This document shows, piece by piece, positions 51,587-59,112 of a DNA stretch of 64,000 nucleotides. The DNA is from Eupransor demetentiae. GTDB lineage: Bacteria > Bacillota > Bacilli > Lactobacillales > Lactobacillaceae. Every line of letters starts with the position of its first letter. Position 1 is the stretch's first letter. The stretch covers positions 744,001 to 808,000 of the forward strand of contig NZ_CAWVOH010000001.1 in the NCBI RefSeq assembly GCF_963930865.1, in the 5' to 3' direction. A program made the translations under genes and the position numbers. Under the pieces are notes generated by a model. The model was given only the letters and a program-made list of their open reading frames with translations. It was not told the origin of the DNA and made no database searches.

Positions 51587-53290
51587 TCAGTTTTTAATGG
51601 CCTGGTCAAATTCAGCCTGAATCTGCTTCAATTGATGATCGGCAGCTTCAGCCGAATCAGAAACAACCCCGACATAGAGCTTGAGCTTTGGCTCCGTACC
51701 AGATGGACGCAAGGCCACCCAAGAACCGTCGGCTAGCCAATACTTCAAGACATTGGCTTGAGGCTGGCTCAAAGGCTTTTCTTCACCATTCCGGTCAAAC
51801 TCTAAACCTTGTTGGAAATCTTGCACGGCGATAACCGGCTGACCAACAATGGTAGTCAAACGTTCCTTGCGCATCTTCGTCATGATATCAGCCATTTCTT
51901 GATGACCATTCATGCCAGGGAATTCAAAACTCGTCGTCTTTTCTTCAAAGTAACCATACTTTTCGAAAAGTTCGTCCAAGCCATCGGCGAAAGTCTGGCC
52001 AATCGACTTGTAGTAAGCAGCCAATTCAGCAAAGAGCACCAAGGCTTGAATGGCATCCTTATCATGGGCAAAAGGCTTAATCAAGTAGCCATAACTCTCT
52101 TCAAAACCAAAGAGGAATTGGTAATCCCCGGTTGCTTCGAAGCGGTCAATCATGGCTGCAATGTACTTAAAGCCAGTCAAGACATCAAAAGTTGCCACGC
52201 CATAACTCTTAGCAATTTGTTGGGCAAAAGTTGACGAGACAATTGAAGTAACAATGGCGCCGTTTTCAGGTAAAGTCTTGGTCCGCTTCTTAGCGCTCAA
52301 GAGGTAGTGAACCATTAAGGCAGCGATTTGGTTTCCCGTCAAAAGCTTGTAAGAACCGTCGGACAAACGCACCGCAGCGCCCATTCGGTCAGCATCAGGG
52401 TCGGTTGCCACCACCATGTCAGCACCTTCGCGCTTGGCATATTCAATCCCGAGTGCCATGGCACCAGGATCTTCAGGATTAGGCTTTTTAACCGTTGGAA
52501 AATCACCATCCAAAACCGCTTGTTCCTTAACAATGGTGTAATTCGTGAAGCCAGCTTGCTTCAAAGCCTTTTCACCAATGTATTGGCCGGTTCCGTGCAG
52601 GGGTGAATAGACAAACTTCACTTGCTTGCTTTCCTTAGCCACCAAGTCATGGTCAACCGTAACGGTCTTCACTTCAGCCAAGTAGGCATTATCCAACTCG
52701 TCGTCAACCATCGTCACGTGGCGGCGGGTCTTGTCGAGTTGAATGTGGAATGGATCCGTAATTTTTGCTCGTTCATCCAAAACTGCCTGAACGGCTGATG
52801 GAATCATCTGTCCACCATCTTCGCCATATACCTTGTAGCCATTGTCCTGCTTAGGATTGTGCGAAGCCGTAATCATAATTCCGGCAAAAGCCTTCTTGTA
52901 ACGAACTGAGAAGGAAAGCTCAGGTGTTGGTCGCAAAGAAGTAAACAAGAAGACTTGAATACCATGCGCTGACAAAACTTCGGCAGCATTTTCAGCGAAT
53001 TCCTGCGAGTGATGACGGGAATCAAAGGAAATCACCACACCCCGCTTTTTAGCTGTTTCGCCTTGCTGATCAATATAATTTGCCAATGCCTCAGTCACTT
53101 GACAAACAGTAAAAATATTCATCCGGTTGGTACCGGGTCCCATTTGACCACGCATTCCAGCCGTCCCAAAGGATAAGTTCTGGTAAAAGGCATCTTCGAG
53201 CTCAGCCGGCGTCGCCTGACTCATTTCCTTAGCTAAATCAGCTGGCAAATCAGCCTGCTGCCATTGTTGGATTAGTTCTTGTGAAGACAT
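51587..53290 (-). CDS. Phosphoglucomutase/phosphomannomutase family (alpha-PGM, PgcA type)
   Basis: Interconverts glucose 1- and 6-phosphate, feeding UDP-glucose synthesis by GalU. The 567 residues contain the phosphoserine loop GIMITASHNPKQDNGYKVYG near residue 137, the metal loop VVATDPDADRMG near residue 300, the sugar-specificity GFEESYGYL and the phosphate-binding RPSGTEPKLKLY. The length is usual for the Gram-positive PgcA type. No mutase or GT gene is adjacent. Confidence 0.94.
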   Translation of the reverse strand: MSSQELIQQWQQADLPADLAKEMSQATPAELEDAFYQNLSFGTAGMRGQMGPGTNRMNIFTVCQVTEALANYIDQQGETAKKRGVVISFDSRHHSQEFAENAAEVLSAHGIQVFLFTSLRPTPELSFSVRYKKAFAGIMITASHNPKQDNGYKVYGEDGGQMIPSAVQAVLDERAKITDPFHIQLDKTRRHVTMVDDELDNAYLAEVKTVTVDHDLVAKESKQVKFVYSPLHGTGQYIGEKALKQAGFTNYTIVKEQAVLDGDFPTVKKPNPEDPGAMALGIEYAKREGADMVVATDPDADRMGAAVRLSDGSYKLLTGNQIAALMVHYLLSAKKRTKTLPENGAIVTSIVSSTFAQQIAKSYGVATFDVLTGFKYIAAMIDRFEATGDYQFLFGFEESYGYLIKPFAHDKDAIQALVLFAELAAYYKSIGQTFADGLDELFEKYGYFEEKTTSFEFPGMNGHQEMADIMTKMRKERLTTIVGQPVIAVQDFQQGLEFDRNGEEKPLSQPQANVLKYWLADGSWVALRPSGTEPKLKLYVGVVSDSAEAADHQLKQIQAEFDQAIKN

Positions 53291-53309
53291 GCATTACTCC
53301 TCAAAATGA

Positions 53310-53960
53310 TTATTTCGTTAATAAGTCTAGAATATACTGGCGAAAAGCCGGGTGTCGCAGCGTAAAAATCACAACAATCGCGCCGACGACAATCAGTCCA
53401 ATCAACCACTCTGTTGGTAATTCCAAATGACCCGCGTAATAGCCAATTGAGACCATGACTGTTGACCAAAGAAAACTGGCAAAAAGCGCCATTTTCACAT
53501 AGGAATGAAAGGCCAGCCCCAAGCGATGCGCAACCAAGGGTACGATTGTTCGAACAAAGGGAATGAACCGTCCAAGCACCAAGAAGAGCAACCAGCGGCG
53601 TGGATGTAAATTATCAGCAACCTTGCTAGCAAATTCACCATTCAAATGCTTTCTTAGAAAAGGAATTCGATCCAACTGCTTAACAATAAAGGCCCCAAAC
53701 CAATAGTTAACCGAATCACCAAGCACGGAAGCCGTCCCAAATACCAGAATTAAAATTAGCAATTCTGAAAGGGAGTGGTGCATACCGGCAATTCCAGCTG
53801 CTGTCATGACCAAGGCATCGGCGGGAATGAAGCCCGTGACGATCCCACCAGTTTCGATGAATATTAATAGGAATAAAATTGTGTATTCCGCCAGTGTAAA
53901 CTGGGTCGAATTGGAGACGACATGGCTGACAAAGTTGGAAAAAATACCAAGTGTTACGAT
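53310..53960 (-). CDS. DedA family membrane protein, apparent ATC start
   Basis: DedA proteins act in lipid-carrier or phospholipid flipping. The reading frame continues upstream of the first TTG (53813) through LLIFIETGGIVTGFIPADAL, the conserved N-terminal DedA segment, back to 53960. It contains LGRFIPFVRTIVPLVAH near residue 133 and four or five hydrophobic helices. No ATG, GTG or TTG exists in frame upstream of 53813, but ATC at 53960-53958 lies 7 nt after AAAGGGG and overlaps the end of the glycosylase gene. A sequencing or frame error near the six-T run is the alternative. Confidence 0.8.
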   Translation of the reverse strand: MVTLGIFSNFVSHVVSNSTQFTLAEYTILFLLIFIETGGIVTGFIPADALVMTAAGIAGMHHSLSELLILILVFGTASVLGDSVNYWFGAFIVKQLDRIPFLRKHLNGEFASKVADNLHPRRWLLFLVLGRFIPFVRTIVPLVAHRLGLAFHSYVKMALFASFLWSTVMVSIGYYAGHLELPTEWLIGLIVVGAIVVIFTLRHPAFRQYILDLLTK

Positions 53961-54547
53961 GGCGTAACCCCTTTCTGGATGTCCTTAACCTCAGCTTGCA
54001 AACGAGGAATTACCTCCTTTTCAAACCAAGGATTGCGTTTTAACCAAATGTTATTACGTGGTGAAGGATGAACAATTGGAAGATACTTGGGCAAGTAATG
54101 CCGAAAATCTTTGATTACATCCGTCGTCCTGACCTTCGGTGCCAAATGCAAGTAGTAACGCTGCGCATAAGACCCAATCAAGATAATCAACTGAATGTTA
54201 GGCATCTTGGCCATAAGCTTAGGATGCCATTTTTCAGCAAACTCCTTGCGGGGAGGCTTATCCCCACTCTTGGCTTTGCCGGGATAATAACAATCCATTG
54301 GCAAGACCGCAAAGAGCCCTGAATTATAGAAGGTATCGTGGTCAACGCCGAGCCATTCACGCAAGCGATCACCCGACGCATCATTCCACATGATGCCCGT
54401 TTCCTGGACCTTGCGTCCGGGAGCCTGTCCAACAATCAGAATCTTAGCACGTGGATCAACCCAGTAAATGGGCTTCAAGCCCTCTTTAGTAAATTCCGCG
54501 TTCATCGGATCCGCTTCAATTTCGTCTTGCAAAATTAACTTCGACAT
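53954..54547 (-). CDS. Uracil-DNA glycosylase family protein
   Basis: The 197 residues match the family 4/5-like group: ILIVGQAPGRKVQETGIMW (water-activating region), LPMDCYYPGKAKSGDKPPRK, IQLIILIGSYAQRYYL and PIVHPSPRN (leucine-loop region with the conserved His). It probably excises uracil from DNA. It is followed directly by dedA, whose first codon overlaps its stop. Confidence 0.88.
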   Translation of the reverse strand: MSKLILQDEIEADPMNAEFTKEGLKPIYWVDPRAKILIVGQAPGRKVQETGIMWNDASGDRLREWLGVDHDTFYNSGLFAVLPMDCYYPGKAKSGDKPPRKEFAEKWHPKLMAKMPNIQLIILIGSYAQRYYLHLAPKVRTTDVIKDFRHYLPKYLPIVHPSPRNNIWLKRNPWFEKEVIPRLQAEVKDIQKGVTPS

Positions 54548-54598
54548 TTGTACCTTACCCTTCCTTTATTAAATGATTATAAATACCTAACGGCTTCT

Positions 54599-54627
54599 AT
54601 TATAGTTTACGAATTAACCCCTTCCAA
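54599..54627 (-). promoter_or_regulatory. Promoter of the glycosylase-dedA unit
   Basis: On the minus strand TTGGAA (54627-54622), a 17-nt spacer and TATAAT (54604-54599). It is back to back with the mtdH distal promoter, 22 bp apart. Confidence 0.65.
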
Positions 54628-54649
54628 GTCTTATTAAAAATAAAGGTAC

Positions 54650-54678
54650 TTTACATGCGCAATTGATTTTGTTATATT
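54650..54678 (+). promoter_or_regulatory. Distal promoter (P1) of the mtdH operon
   Basis: TTTACA (54650-54655), a 17-nt spacer, TATATT (54673-54678). The predicted start near 54685 falls inside a catabolite-responsive element and gives a leader of about 220 nt. The rest of this 357-nt gap holds cre, the proximal promoter and A/T-rich sequence with no ORF I can support. Confidence 0.75.
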
Positions 54679-54682
54679 CTAA

Positions 54683-54698
54683 CTGAAAGCGCTTTCAG
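54683..54698. promoter_or_regulatory. Catabolite-responsive element (cre)
   Basis: CTGAAAGCGCTTTCAG is a perfect 16-bp palindrome matching the CcpA operator consensus TGWNANCGNTNWCA at 54684-54697. It covers the predicted +1 of P1, the usual location for CcpA repression. Confidence 0.88.
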
Positions 54699-54826
54699 TA
54701 TCAATAAGAAAGGAAGATGCGAGCTTAATTTTTTAATTTATAAGGCGACTTTGCTCATTTATTAGCTTGTTAGAATTTCACAAGAAACCTTTATATTACA
54801 AGGGATTTACAAATTAAAAAAAATGA

Positions 54827-54855
54827 TTGACATTACTTTGTTCGAGCTTTAACAT
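54827..54855 (+). promoter_or_regulatory. Proximal promoter (P2) of the mtdH operon
   Basis: Consensus TTGACA (54827-54832), a 17-nt spacer and TAACAT (54850-54855). The start near 54862 gives a leader of about 43 nt and lies downstream of cre. Confidence 0.65.
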
Positions 54856-54904
54856 ATAGAGCGTAATGAAATTACTAACGATATATTCGTAAAGGAGAAT
54901 GTTC

Positions 54905-55921
54905 ATGAAAGCATTAGTTTTAACTGGTAAGAAGCAACTTGAATTGCAAGATATCGAGAAGCCTGAAGTAAAGCCTAACGAGGTTTTGATTCACACTGCC
55001 TTTGCAGGTATTTGTGGTACTGACCACGCCTTGTACGCTGGTGAACCAGGATCAGCTGACGCCGTTCCCCCAATCGTTTTGGGACACGAAAACTCAGGTG
55101 TTGTTGCTGAAATCGGTTCAGAAGTAACAAACGTTAAGGTTGGTGACCGCGTCACTGTTGACCCTAACATCTACTGTGGACAGTGCAAGTACTGCCACAC
55201 TGGTCGTCCTGAATTGTGTGAGCACTTGTCAGCCGTTGGTGTTACTCGTAACGGTGGTTTCGAAGATTACTTCACTGCCCCTGCTACTGTTGTTTACCCA
55301 ATTCCTGACAACGTTGACTTGAAGTCAGCTGCCATCGTTGAACCAATTTCATGTGCCGTTCACGGTATGAAGTTGTTGAAGCCATCACCATACCAAAAGG
55401 CTTTGGTTATCGGTGACGGATTCATGGGTGAATTGTTCGTTCAAATCCTTCAAGCTTACGGTATCCACCAAGTTGACTTGGCTGGTATCGTTGACGAAAA
55501 GTTGAAGATGAACAAGGACCAATTCGGTGTTGTTAACACTTACAACACTAAGAATGGTGACAAGGTTCCTGCCGGCGAATATGACATGGTTATCGAAGCC
55601 GTTGGTTTGCCACAAACTCAAGAATTGGCTGTTGAATCATCAGCCCGTGGTGGACAAGTTTTGATGTTCGGTGTTGGTGGACCTGACGCTAAGTTCGAAA
55701 TGAACACTTACGAAGTCTTCCAAAAGGAATTGACTATCCAAGGTTCATTCATCAACCCTAACGCCTTCGAAGATTCATTGGCCTTGTTGTCATCTGGAAA
55801 GTTGAACGTAAAGCCATTGATGTCACACGAATTGGACTACAACCAAGTTGACGACTTCGTTAACGGACGTCTTGGTGTTGTTTCAAAGGCTGTTGTTAAG
55901 GTTGGCGGCGAAGAGGCTTAA
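54905..55921 (+). CDS. mtdH: Zinc-dependent mannitol 2-dehydrogenase
   Basis: Reduces fructose to mannitol with NAD(P)H, the electron sink that sets heterofermentative leuconostocs and Fructobacillus apart. The 338-residue medium-chain dehydrogenase has catalytic zinc ligands in FAGICGTDHALYAG (Cys) and VLGHENSG (His-Glu). The structural zinc Cys lie in YCGQCKYCHTGRPELC, and the nucleotide fold in VIGDGFMGELF. From memory it matches the Leuconostoc enzyme almost throughout. The ATG at 54905 is chosen, 7 nt after GGAG; the ATG six bases earlier is too close. Codon use is extremely biased, pointing to very high expression. Confidence 0.9.
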   Translation: MKALVLTGKKQLELQDIEKPEVKPNEVLIHTAFAGICGTDHALYAGEPGSADAVPPIVLGHENSGVVAEIGSEVTNVKVGDRVTVDPNIYCGQCKYCHTGRPELCEHLSAVGVTRNGGFEDYFTAPATVVYPIPDNVDLKSAAIVEPISCAVHGMKLLKPSPYQKALVIGDGFMGELFVQILQAYGIHQVDLAGIVDEKLKMNKDQFGVVNTYNTKNGDKVPAGEYDMVIEAVGLPQTQELAVESSARGGQVLMFGVGGPDAKFEMNTYEVFQKELTIQGSFINPNAFEDSLALLSSGKLNVKPLMSHELDYNQVDDFVNGRLGVVSKAVVKVGGEEA

Positions 55922-55924
55922 TTT

Positions 55925-56647
55925 ATGCAAAAGAGTAACCGTACGATAAGTTGGGGTACTGCCCTTGCTTACTTCGCCTTTTCCCTTGTGATCAATTCAA
56001 TGGGAAACGTCTTGACGATTGCTACTAGTCAGAAGATTTTCCCTAAGTTTCTTGGTTCAGCCTACTGGACTGCAGCCGAAAACGGTTGGAATGTTTCCTT
56101 CATGGGAAATACGTCATTTGGCCTCAGTGTAGTCTTCTTCGTTGTTGGTGTTTTGATTGCCATCTTGAACATGATTTTGGATCGTAAAGTCAACTGGTGG
56201 AAGTTCTTTGGAAACATTGCCTTTATGCTTCCATTCTCAGCATTGATTGGAATGTTCTCAGACGCCTTCAACAAAATTATGCCGGATGCACATGGTATTC
56301 CCATGACTATCTTGTATGTATTGTTGAACTTCTTCGGGGTTTCCTTGATTGCGGTTGCCATTTCCATCTACCAGCGTGCTAACGTTGTCTTGCACCCTGC
56401 CGATGATTTGATGCAAATCTTGCGCTTCAAGTACTTCAAGGGTAATGCTGGAATTGCGATGTGGGTTTCTTACATCCCACCTACCATCATTGGTGTTATC
56501 GCCTTAATTAAGTACCCTGATTTCAGCCAATACGGTCTAGGAACGATTTTCGCCTTCCTCTTCCAAGGAAGTATCACTGGTTGGGGAGATAAGCACATCT
56601 TCCCTAAGTTGAAGCACCAAGGTATTACCGCTTCAACTGAAATTTAA
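55925..56647 (+). CDS. YczE/YitT-type (DUF6198-like) membrane protein
   Basis: Integral membrane protein of 240 residues with about five or six helices (ALAYFAFSLVINSMGNVLTI, VVFFVVGVLIAILNMIL, FFGNIAFMLPFSALIGMF, ILYVLLNFFGVSLIAVAISI, IGVIALI, and a C-terminal ITGWGDKHIFPK). It resembles the YczE/YyaS family, of unknown function. It starts 3 nt after the mtdH stop, with AAGAGG inside the mtdH end, so the two are cotranslated. Codon bias is also high. Transport of mannitol or fructose is possible but unproven. Confidence 0.75.
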   Translation: MQKSNRTISWGTALAYFAFSLVINSMGNVLTIATSQKIFPKFLGSAYWTAAENGWNVSFMGNTSFGLSVVFFVVGVLIAILNMILDRKVNWWKFFGNIAFMLPFSALIGMFSDAFNKIMPDAHGIPMTILYVLLNFFGVSLIAVAISIYQRANVVLHPADDLMQILRFKYFKGNAGIAMWVSYIPPTIIGVIALIKYPDFSQYGLGTIFAFLFQGSITGWGDKHIFPKLKHQGITASTEI

Positions 56648-56683
56648 TTAATGTATTGATTGTCTTAGAAAGGACGTTAAATC

Positions 56684-57067
56684 ATGGCATTTACTGATTA
56701 TTTTGATGATGTACAACACATCGGTATTCCTACTAAGGACTTGGCTAAGGCCGAAAAGTTCTGGGAATCACTTGGTTTCAAGAAGATTGGTGACTTCCCT
56801 TCAAACGAAGTTATCTTCATGAACCGCGGTCACTTGACCATTGAAACTTGGCATGATGAAACTGCAACTGGTAAGCCAGGTGCAATTAATCACATCTCAA
56901 TGAACACGACCGATGCTGACGCTGCCTTCAAGGAAGCTAAGGCTGCTGGATTCGATGTTATCGATTCTGAAGTTCAACACTTGCCATTCTGGGACAAGGG
57001 TATTAAGTTCTTTAATATCATGGGACCAGATGCCGAAATCGTTGAATTCTGCGAAATCGTTAAGTAA
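56684..57067 (+). CDS. VOC (glyoxalase/dioxygenase fold) protein
   Basis: The 127 residues form one VOC domain with two beta-alpha-beta-beta-beta units: VQHIGIPTKDLAKAEKFWESLGFKKIG (His13 ligand), HLTIETWHDE (Glu), AINHISMNTTD (His) and EIVEFCEIVK (Glu), the four metal positions of glyoxalase I-like enzymes. Substrate unknown. It has its own AAAGGACG site, lies 36 nt after the membrane protein gene, shares its codon bias and ends at a terminator. Confidence 0.85.
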   Translation: MAFTDYFDDVQHIGIPTKDLAKAEKFWESLGFKKIGDFPSNEVIFMNRGHLTIETWHDETATGKPGAINHISMNTTDADAAFKEAKAAGFDVIDSEVQHLPFWDKGIKFFNIMGPDAEIVEFCEIVK

Positions 57068-57085
57068 TCTGTCTTTTTCAAAAGA

Positions 57086-57117
57086 AAGAGCACTGCCAAT
57101 TGGCGGTGCTTTTTTGT
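57086..57117 (+). terminator. Terminator of the mtdH operon
   Basis: AGAGCACTGCC and GGCGGTGCTTTTTT flank AATT, with one wobble pair, followed by a T run. Confidence 0.93.
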
Positions 57118-57122
57118 ATACA

Positions 57123-57152
57123 TAAAAAAGGCATCGATTTTAATCGATGCCC
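57123..57152 (-). terminator. Terminator of lepA2
   Basis: GGCATCGAT and ATCGATGCC flank a short AT loop, followed on the minus strand by TTTTTT. Confidence 0.93.
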
Positions 57153-57166
57153 TTCTAAAATTTCTA

Positions 57167-58960
57167 TTAATCCTTTAATGCTAAAAGCGTGTTAAAAACG
57201 GCTTGCGGCAATTCAATGTCAGAATGTGCCGCGGTTCGTTTGTTGACGTTTTGACGCCTTAATAAGGCTTGCTTCTTTGAAATACTATGCTGCTCGCCAT
57301 TAACTGCAGCATTCTTACGAAGCGGTGGCACATCAATACGAGCTAGCACCTTCCCTTCCACGACTGCCTGAACTGGCATCGGATAAAGACGCCTAGGTAT
57401 CGTCATCTTTAATTCATGAACCAGTTTTTGCGTTAAAACAGCGGCTTTAGAACGATGAGTAATGAAGCTTAAGGCATCTACCTTAGCATAATTAATGTGG
57501 ATCTCGACTTTAACTAAATCGCTGACTTCATAACCATCCGGTTTTGTTTGAAGCGAAGCATAACCATGCGAAATTGATTTTAACTGATTGTAAAAATCAT
57601 AGGCAATTTCAGCTAAGGGCAAACGATAGTTGATACGCACTCGATTGCCTTCATTATCCATGTCTTGAAAAGTCCCCCGATATTGTTCGGCCAGCTGCAT
57701 CACACGATCAAGATTTTCGGCTGGACTATCAATGACGGCTGTCATCATTGGTTCGGCAATGCTTTCTATTTTTTCAAAGCTCGGAAAATGAGCTGGATTC
57801 GTGATGATTTTAGTTTCTTGTGAGTCTTGCAAGCGCACTTTATAGGGTACGTTGGGCGAAGTAACGGTTACTTTTAAGCCGTATTCCTCTTCCAACCGTT
57901 CTTGAATAATTTTTAAATGGAAAATCCCCAGAAAGCCGATTCGAAATCCGGGACCCATTGCGGTTGAATTTTCCTCGCTAATCGCCAAAGAACTATCATT
58001 CAAAGCAATCTTCTGCAGTGCTTCCTTCAAGAGTTGATAATCATCTTGTGGAAAGAATCCAGCATAAACCAAAGGTTGCTGCTTTTCAAAACCTGGTAAA
58101 GCTTGCTTGATTCCGTCGGCAACCGTCGTAATAGTGTCACCTACCCCTACATCAGCGGTTTCCTTAATGCCGGTTATCAAGTATCCTACTTCGCCAGCTA
58201 CCAGCTCTTTAACAGGCAATCTTGCAGGCTGGTAAACGCCAATTTCCTTCACTTTAAAGATTCGATTAGAAGCCATCAGTTCCAATTTAGAATTTTTATT
58301 TAACTTACCATCAAAAATCCGAACCTGCACAATGACACCTAAATAGGGATCAAACTCTGAATCATAAACCAATGCCTTGAGCGGAGCGTTTTCGTCTCCC
58401 TTCGGCGCCGGTAAGTATTTAACAATTCCTTCAATCAAAGCAGCCACACCTTGACCCGTTTTGGCGGATACCTCATAAAAAGGCCTTTGTGACAAAGAAG
58501 CATCCAAATCCAGCAGTTCCTGCTTAACCTCGGGAATCTTTGCATTTGGTGAATCAACCTTGTTGATGACAGGCAGCATGGGCAATCCCAAATCATGCGC
58601 TAAACGCCAATTGGCAACCGTTTGTGCTTGCACACCTTGGGTCGCATCAACCAAAAGTAAAACGCCATCCGTGGCAGCCAAACTCTTGCTAACTTCATAA
58701 TTAAAATCTACGTGTCCCGGGGTATCAATCAGATTCAATTGATATTTTTCACCGTTAGAACCCTCGTAAATATTTTGAACCGTTCGCGCTTTAACCGTTA
58801 CGCCATGTTCTTGTTCAACAGCTAATGAATCTAAAAGCTGTGGCGCTGACTCACGTTGATTAACAGTTCCCATGATTTCCATTAAGCGATCGGACAAAGT
58901 TGATTTTCCGTGGTCAATATGGGAAATAATGGCAAAGTTACGTATATTTTTTTCTTTCAT
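57167..58960 (-). CDS. lepA2: LepA/EF4-like ribosomal GTPase, divergent second copy
   Basis: Paralog of translation factor EF4. The 597 residues keep G1 HIDHGKST, G3 DTPGHVDF, G4 NKVD and the LepA-specific domain order through VPVQAAxG-like MPVQAVVEGKVLARIDVPPLR. The usual switch I motif RERGIT reads EQEHGVT. The C-terminal tail has lost the invariant KCYGGD block; here RKN is followed by AAVNGEQHSISKKQALLRR. L. plantarum also has two lepA genes, so a housekeeping lepA is expected elsewhere. Its base and codon use look more AT-rich than its neighbours. Its leader is described separately. Confidence 0.93.
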   Translation of the reverse strand: MKEKNIRNFAIISHIDHGKSTLSDRLMEIMGTVNQRESAPQLLDSLAVEQEHGVTVKARTVQNIYEGSNGEKYQLNLIDTPGHVDFNYEVSKSLAATDGVLLLVDATQGVQAQTVANWRLAHDLGLPMLPVINKVDSPNAKIPEVKQELLDLDASLSQRPFYEVSAKTGQGVAALIEGIVKYLPAPKGDENAPLKALVYDSEFDPYLGVIVQVRIFDGKLNKNSKLELMASNRIFKVKEIGVYQPARLPVKELVAGEVGYLITGIKETADVGVGDTITTVADGIKQALPGFEKQQPLVYAGFFPQDDYQLLKEALQKIALNDSSLAISEENSTAMGPGFRIGFLGIFHLKIIQERLEEEYGLKVTVTSPNVPYKVRLQDSQETKIITNPAHFPSFEKIESIAEPMMTAVIDSPAENLDRVMQLAEQYRGTFQDMDNEGNRVRINYRLPLAEIAYDFYNQLKSISHGYASLQTKPDGYEVSDLVKVEIHINYAKVDALSFITHRSKAAVLTQKLVHELKMTIPRRLYPMPVQAVVEGKVLARIDVPPLRKNAAVNGEQHSISKKQALLRRQNVNKRTAAHSDIELPQAVFNTLLALKD

Positions 58961-58964
58961 TTCA

Positions 58965-59037
58965 GTTCTCCATTCCTAAGTAAACAAGAATGGAACCAAA
59001 TTATTTCAATTCCATTCAGCGATTAGAATGAAATTCC
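58965..59037 (-). promoter_or_regulatory. Four-segment translational attenuator candidate of lepA2
   Basis: On the minus strand, segment A AATTTCATTC (59035-59026), B GAATGGAATT (59017-59008), C GGTTCCATTC (58997-58988) and D GAATGGAGAAC (58975-58965). A:B is a 10-bp stem with one wobble. B:C shares the perfect 8-bp GAATGGAA:TTCCATTC. C:D pairs GAATGG and covers the lepA2 ribosome site GGAG. So A:B plus C:D would hide the ribosome site and B:C would free it. A overlaps the leader ORF. The arrangement is read from sequence only. Confidence 0.6.
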
Positions 59038-59055
59038 GACTAGTTGAATTGGCAT
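59023..59055 (-). CDS. Leader peptide of lepA2 (MPIQLVGISF)
   Basis: A 10-codon ORF starts at ATG 59055, six nt after AAGGAG, one of the best ribosome sites in the region. It ends TAA at 59025-59023, in the loop between segments A and B of the downstream hairpins. A ribosome stalled near codons 7-10 would cover segment A. The peptide is hydrophobic (Leu-Val-Gly-Ile-Ser-Phe), as are known stalling leaders. It is too short to be found by homology. Confidence 0.6.
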   Translation of the reverse strand: MPIQLVGISF

Positions 59056-59070
59056 CTTTTTCTCCTTAAC

Positions 59071-59099
59071 AAAAAACAAGTAGCATCATCTACTTGTTC
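59071..59099 (-). terminator. Terminator of trxB / start of lepA2 leader
   Basis: AACAAGTAG and CTACTTGTT pair around ATGATG (59075-59098) and six T follow on the minus strand. It lies just after the trxB stop and just before the leader ORF, so lepA2 is transcribed from read-through or from a promoter close by; no clear promoter was seen. Confidence 0.85.
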
Positions 59100-59112
59100 A
59101 TATTCTACACTA

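Noticed and set aside
53310..53813. dedA starting at the TTG at 53813
   Set aside because: It would remove the first membrane segment and the conserved IETG region of DedA, and it lacks a ribosome site.
54717..54728. Three-codon ORF ATG-CGA-GCT-TAA in the mtdH leader
   Set aside because: The ribosome site AGGAAG touches the ATG, leaving almost no spacing, and there is no associated alternative hairpin.
54767..54783. Rex-like site TTGTTAGAATTTCACAA upstream of mtdH
   Set aside because: It resembles the redox regulator Rex operator, but the half-sites are 17 rather than 18 bp apart overall and one half deviates. Attractive by biology, not good enough by sequence.
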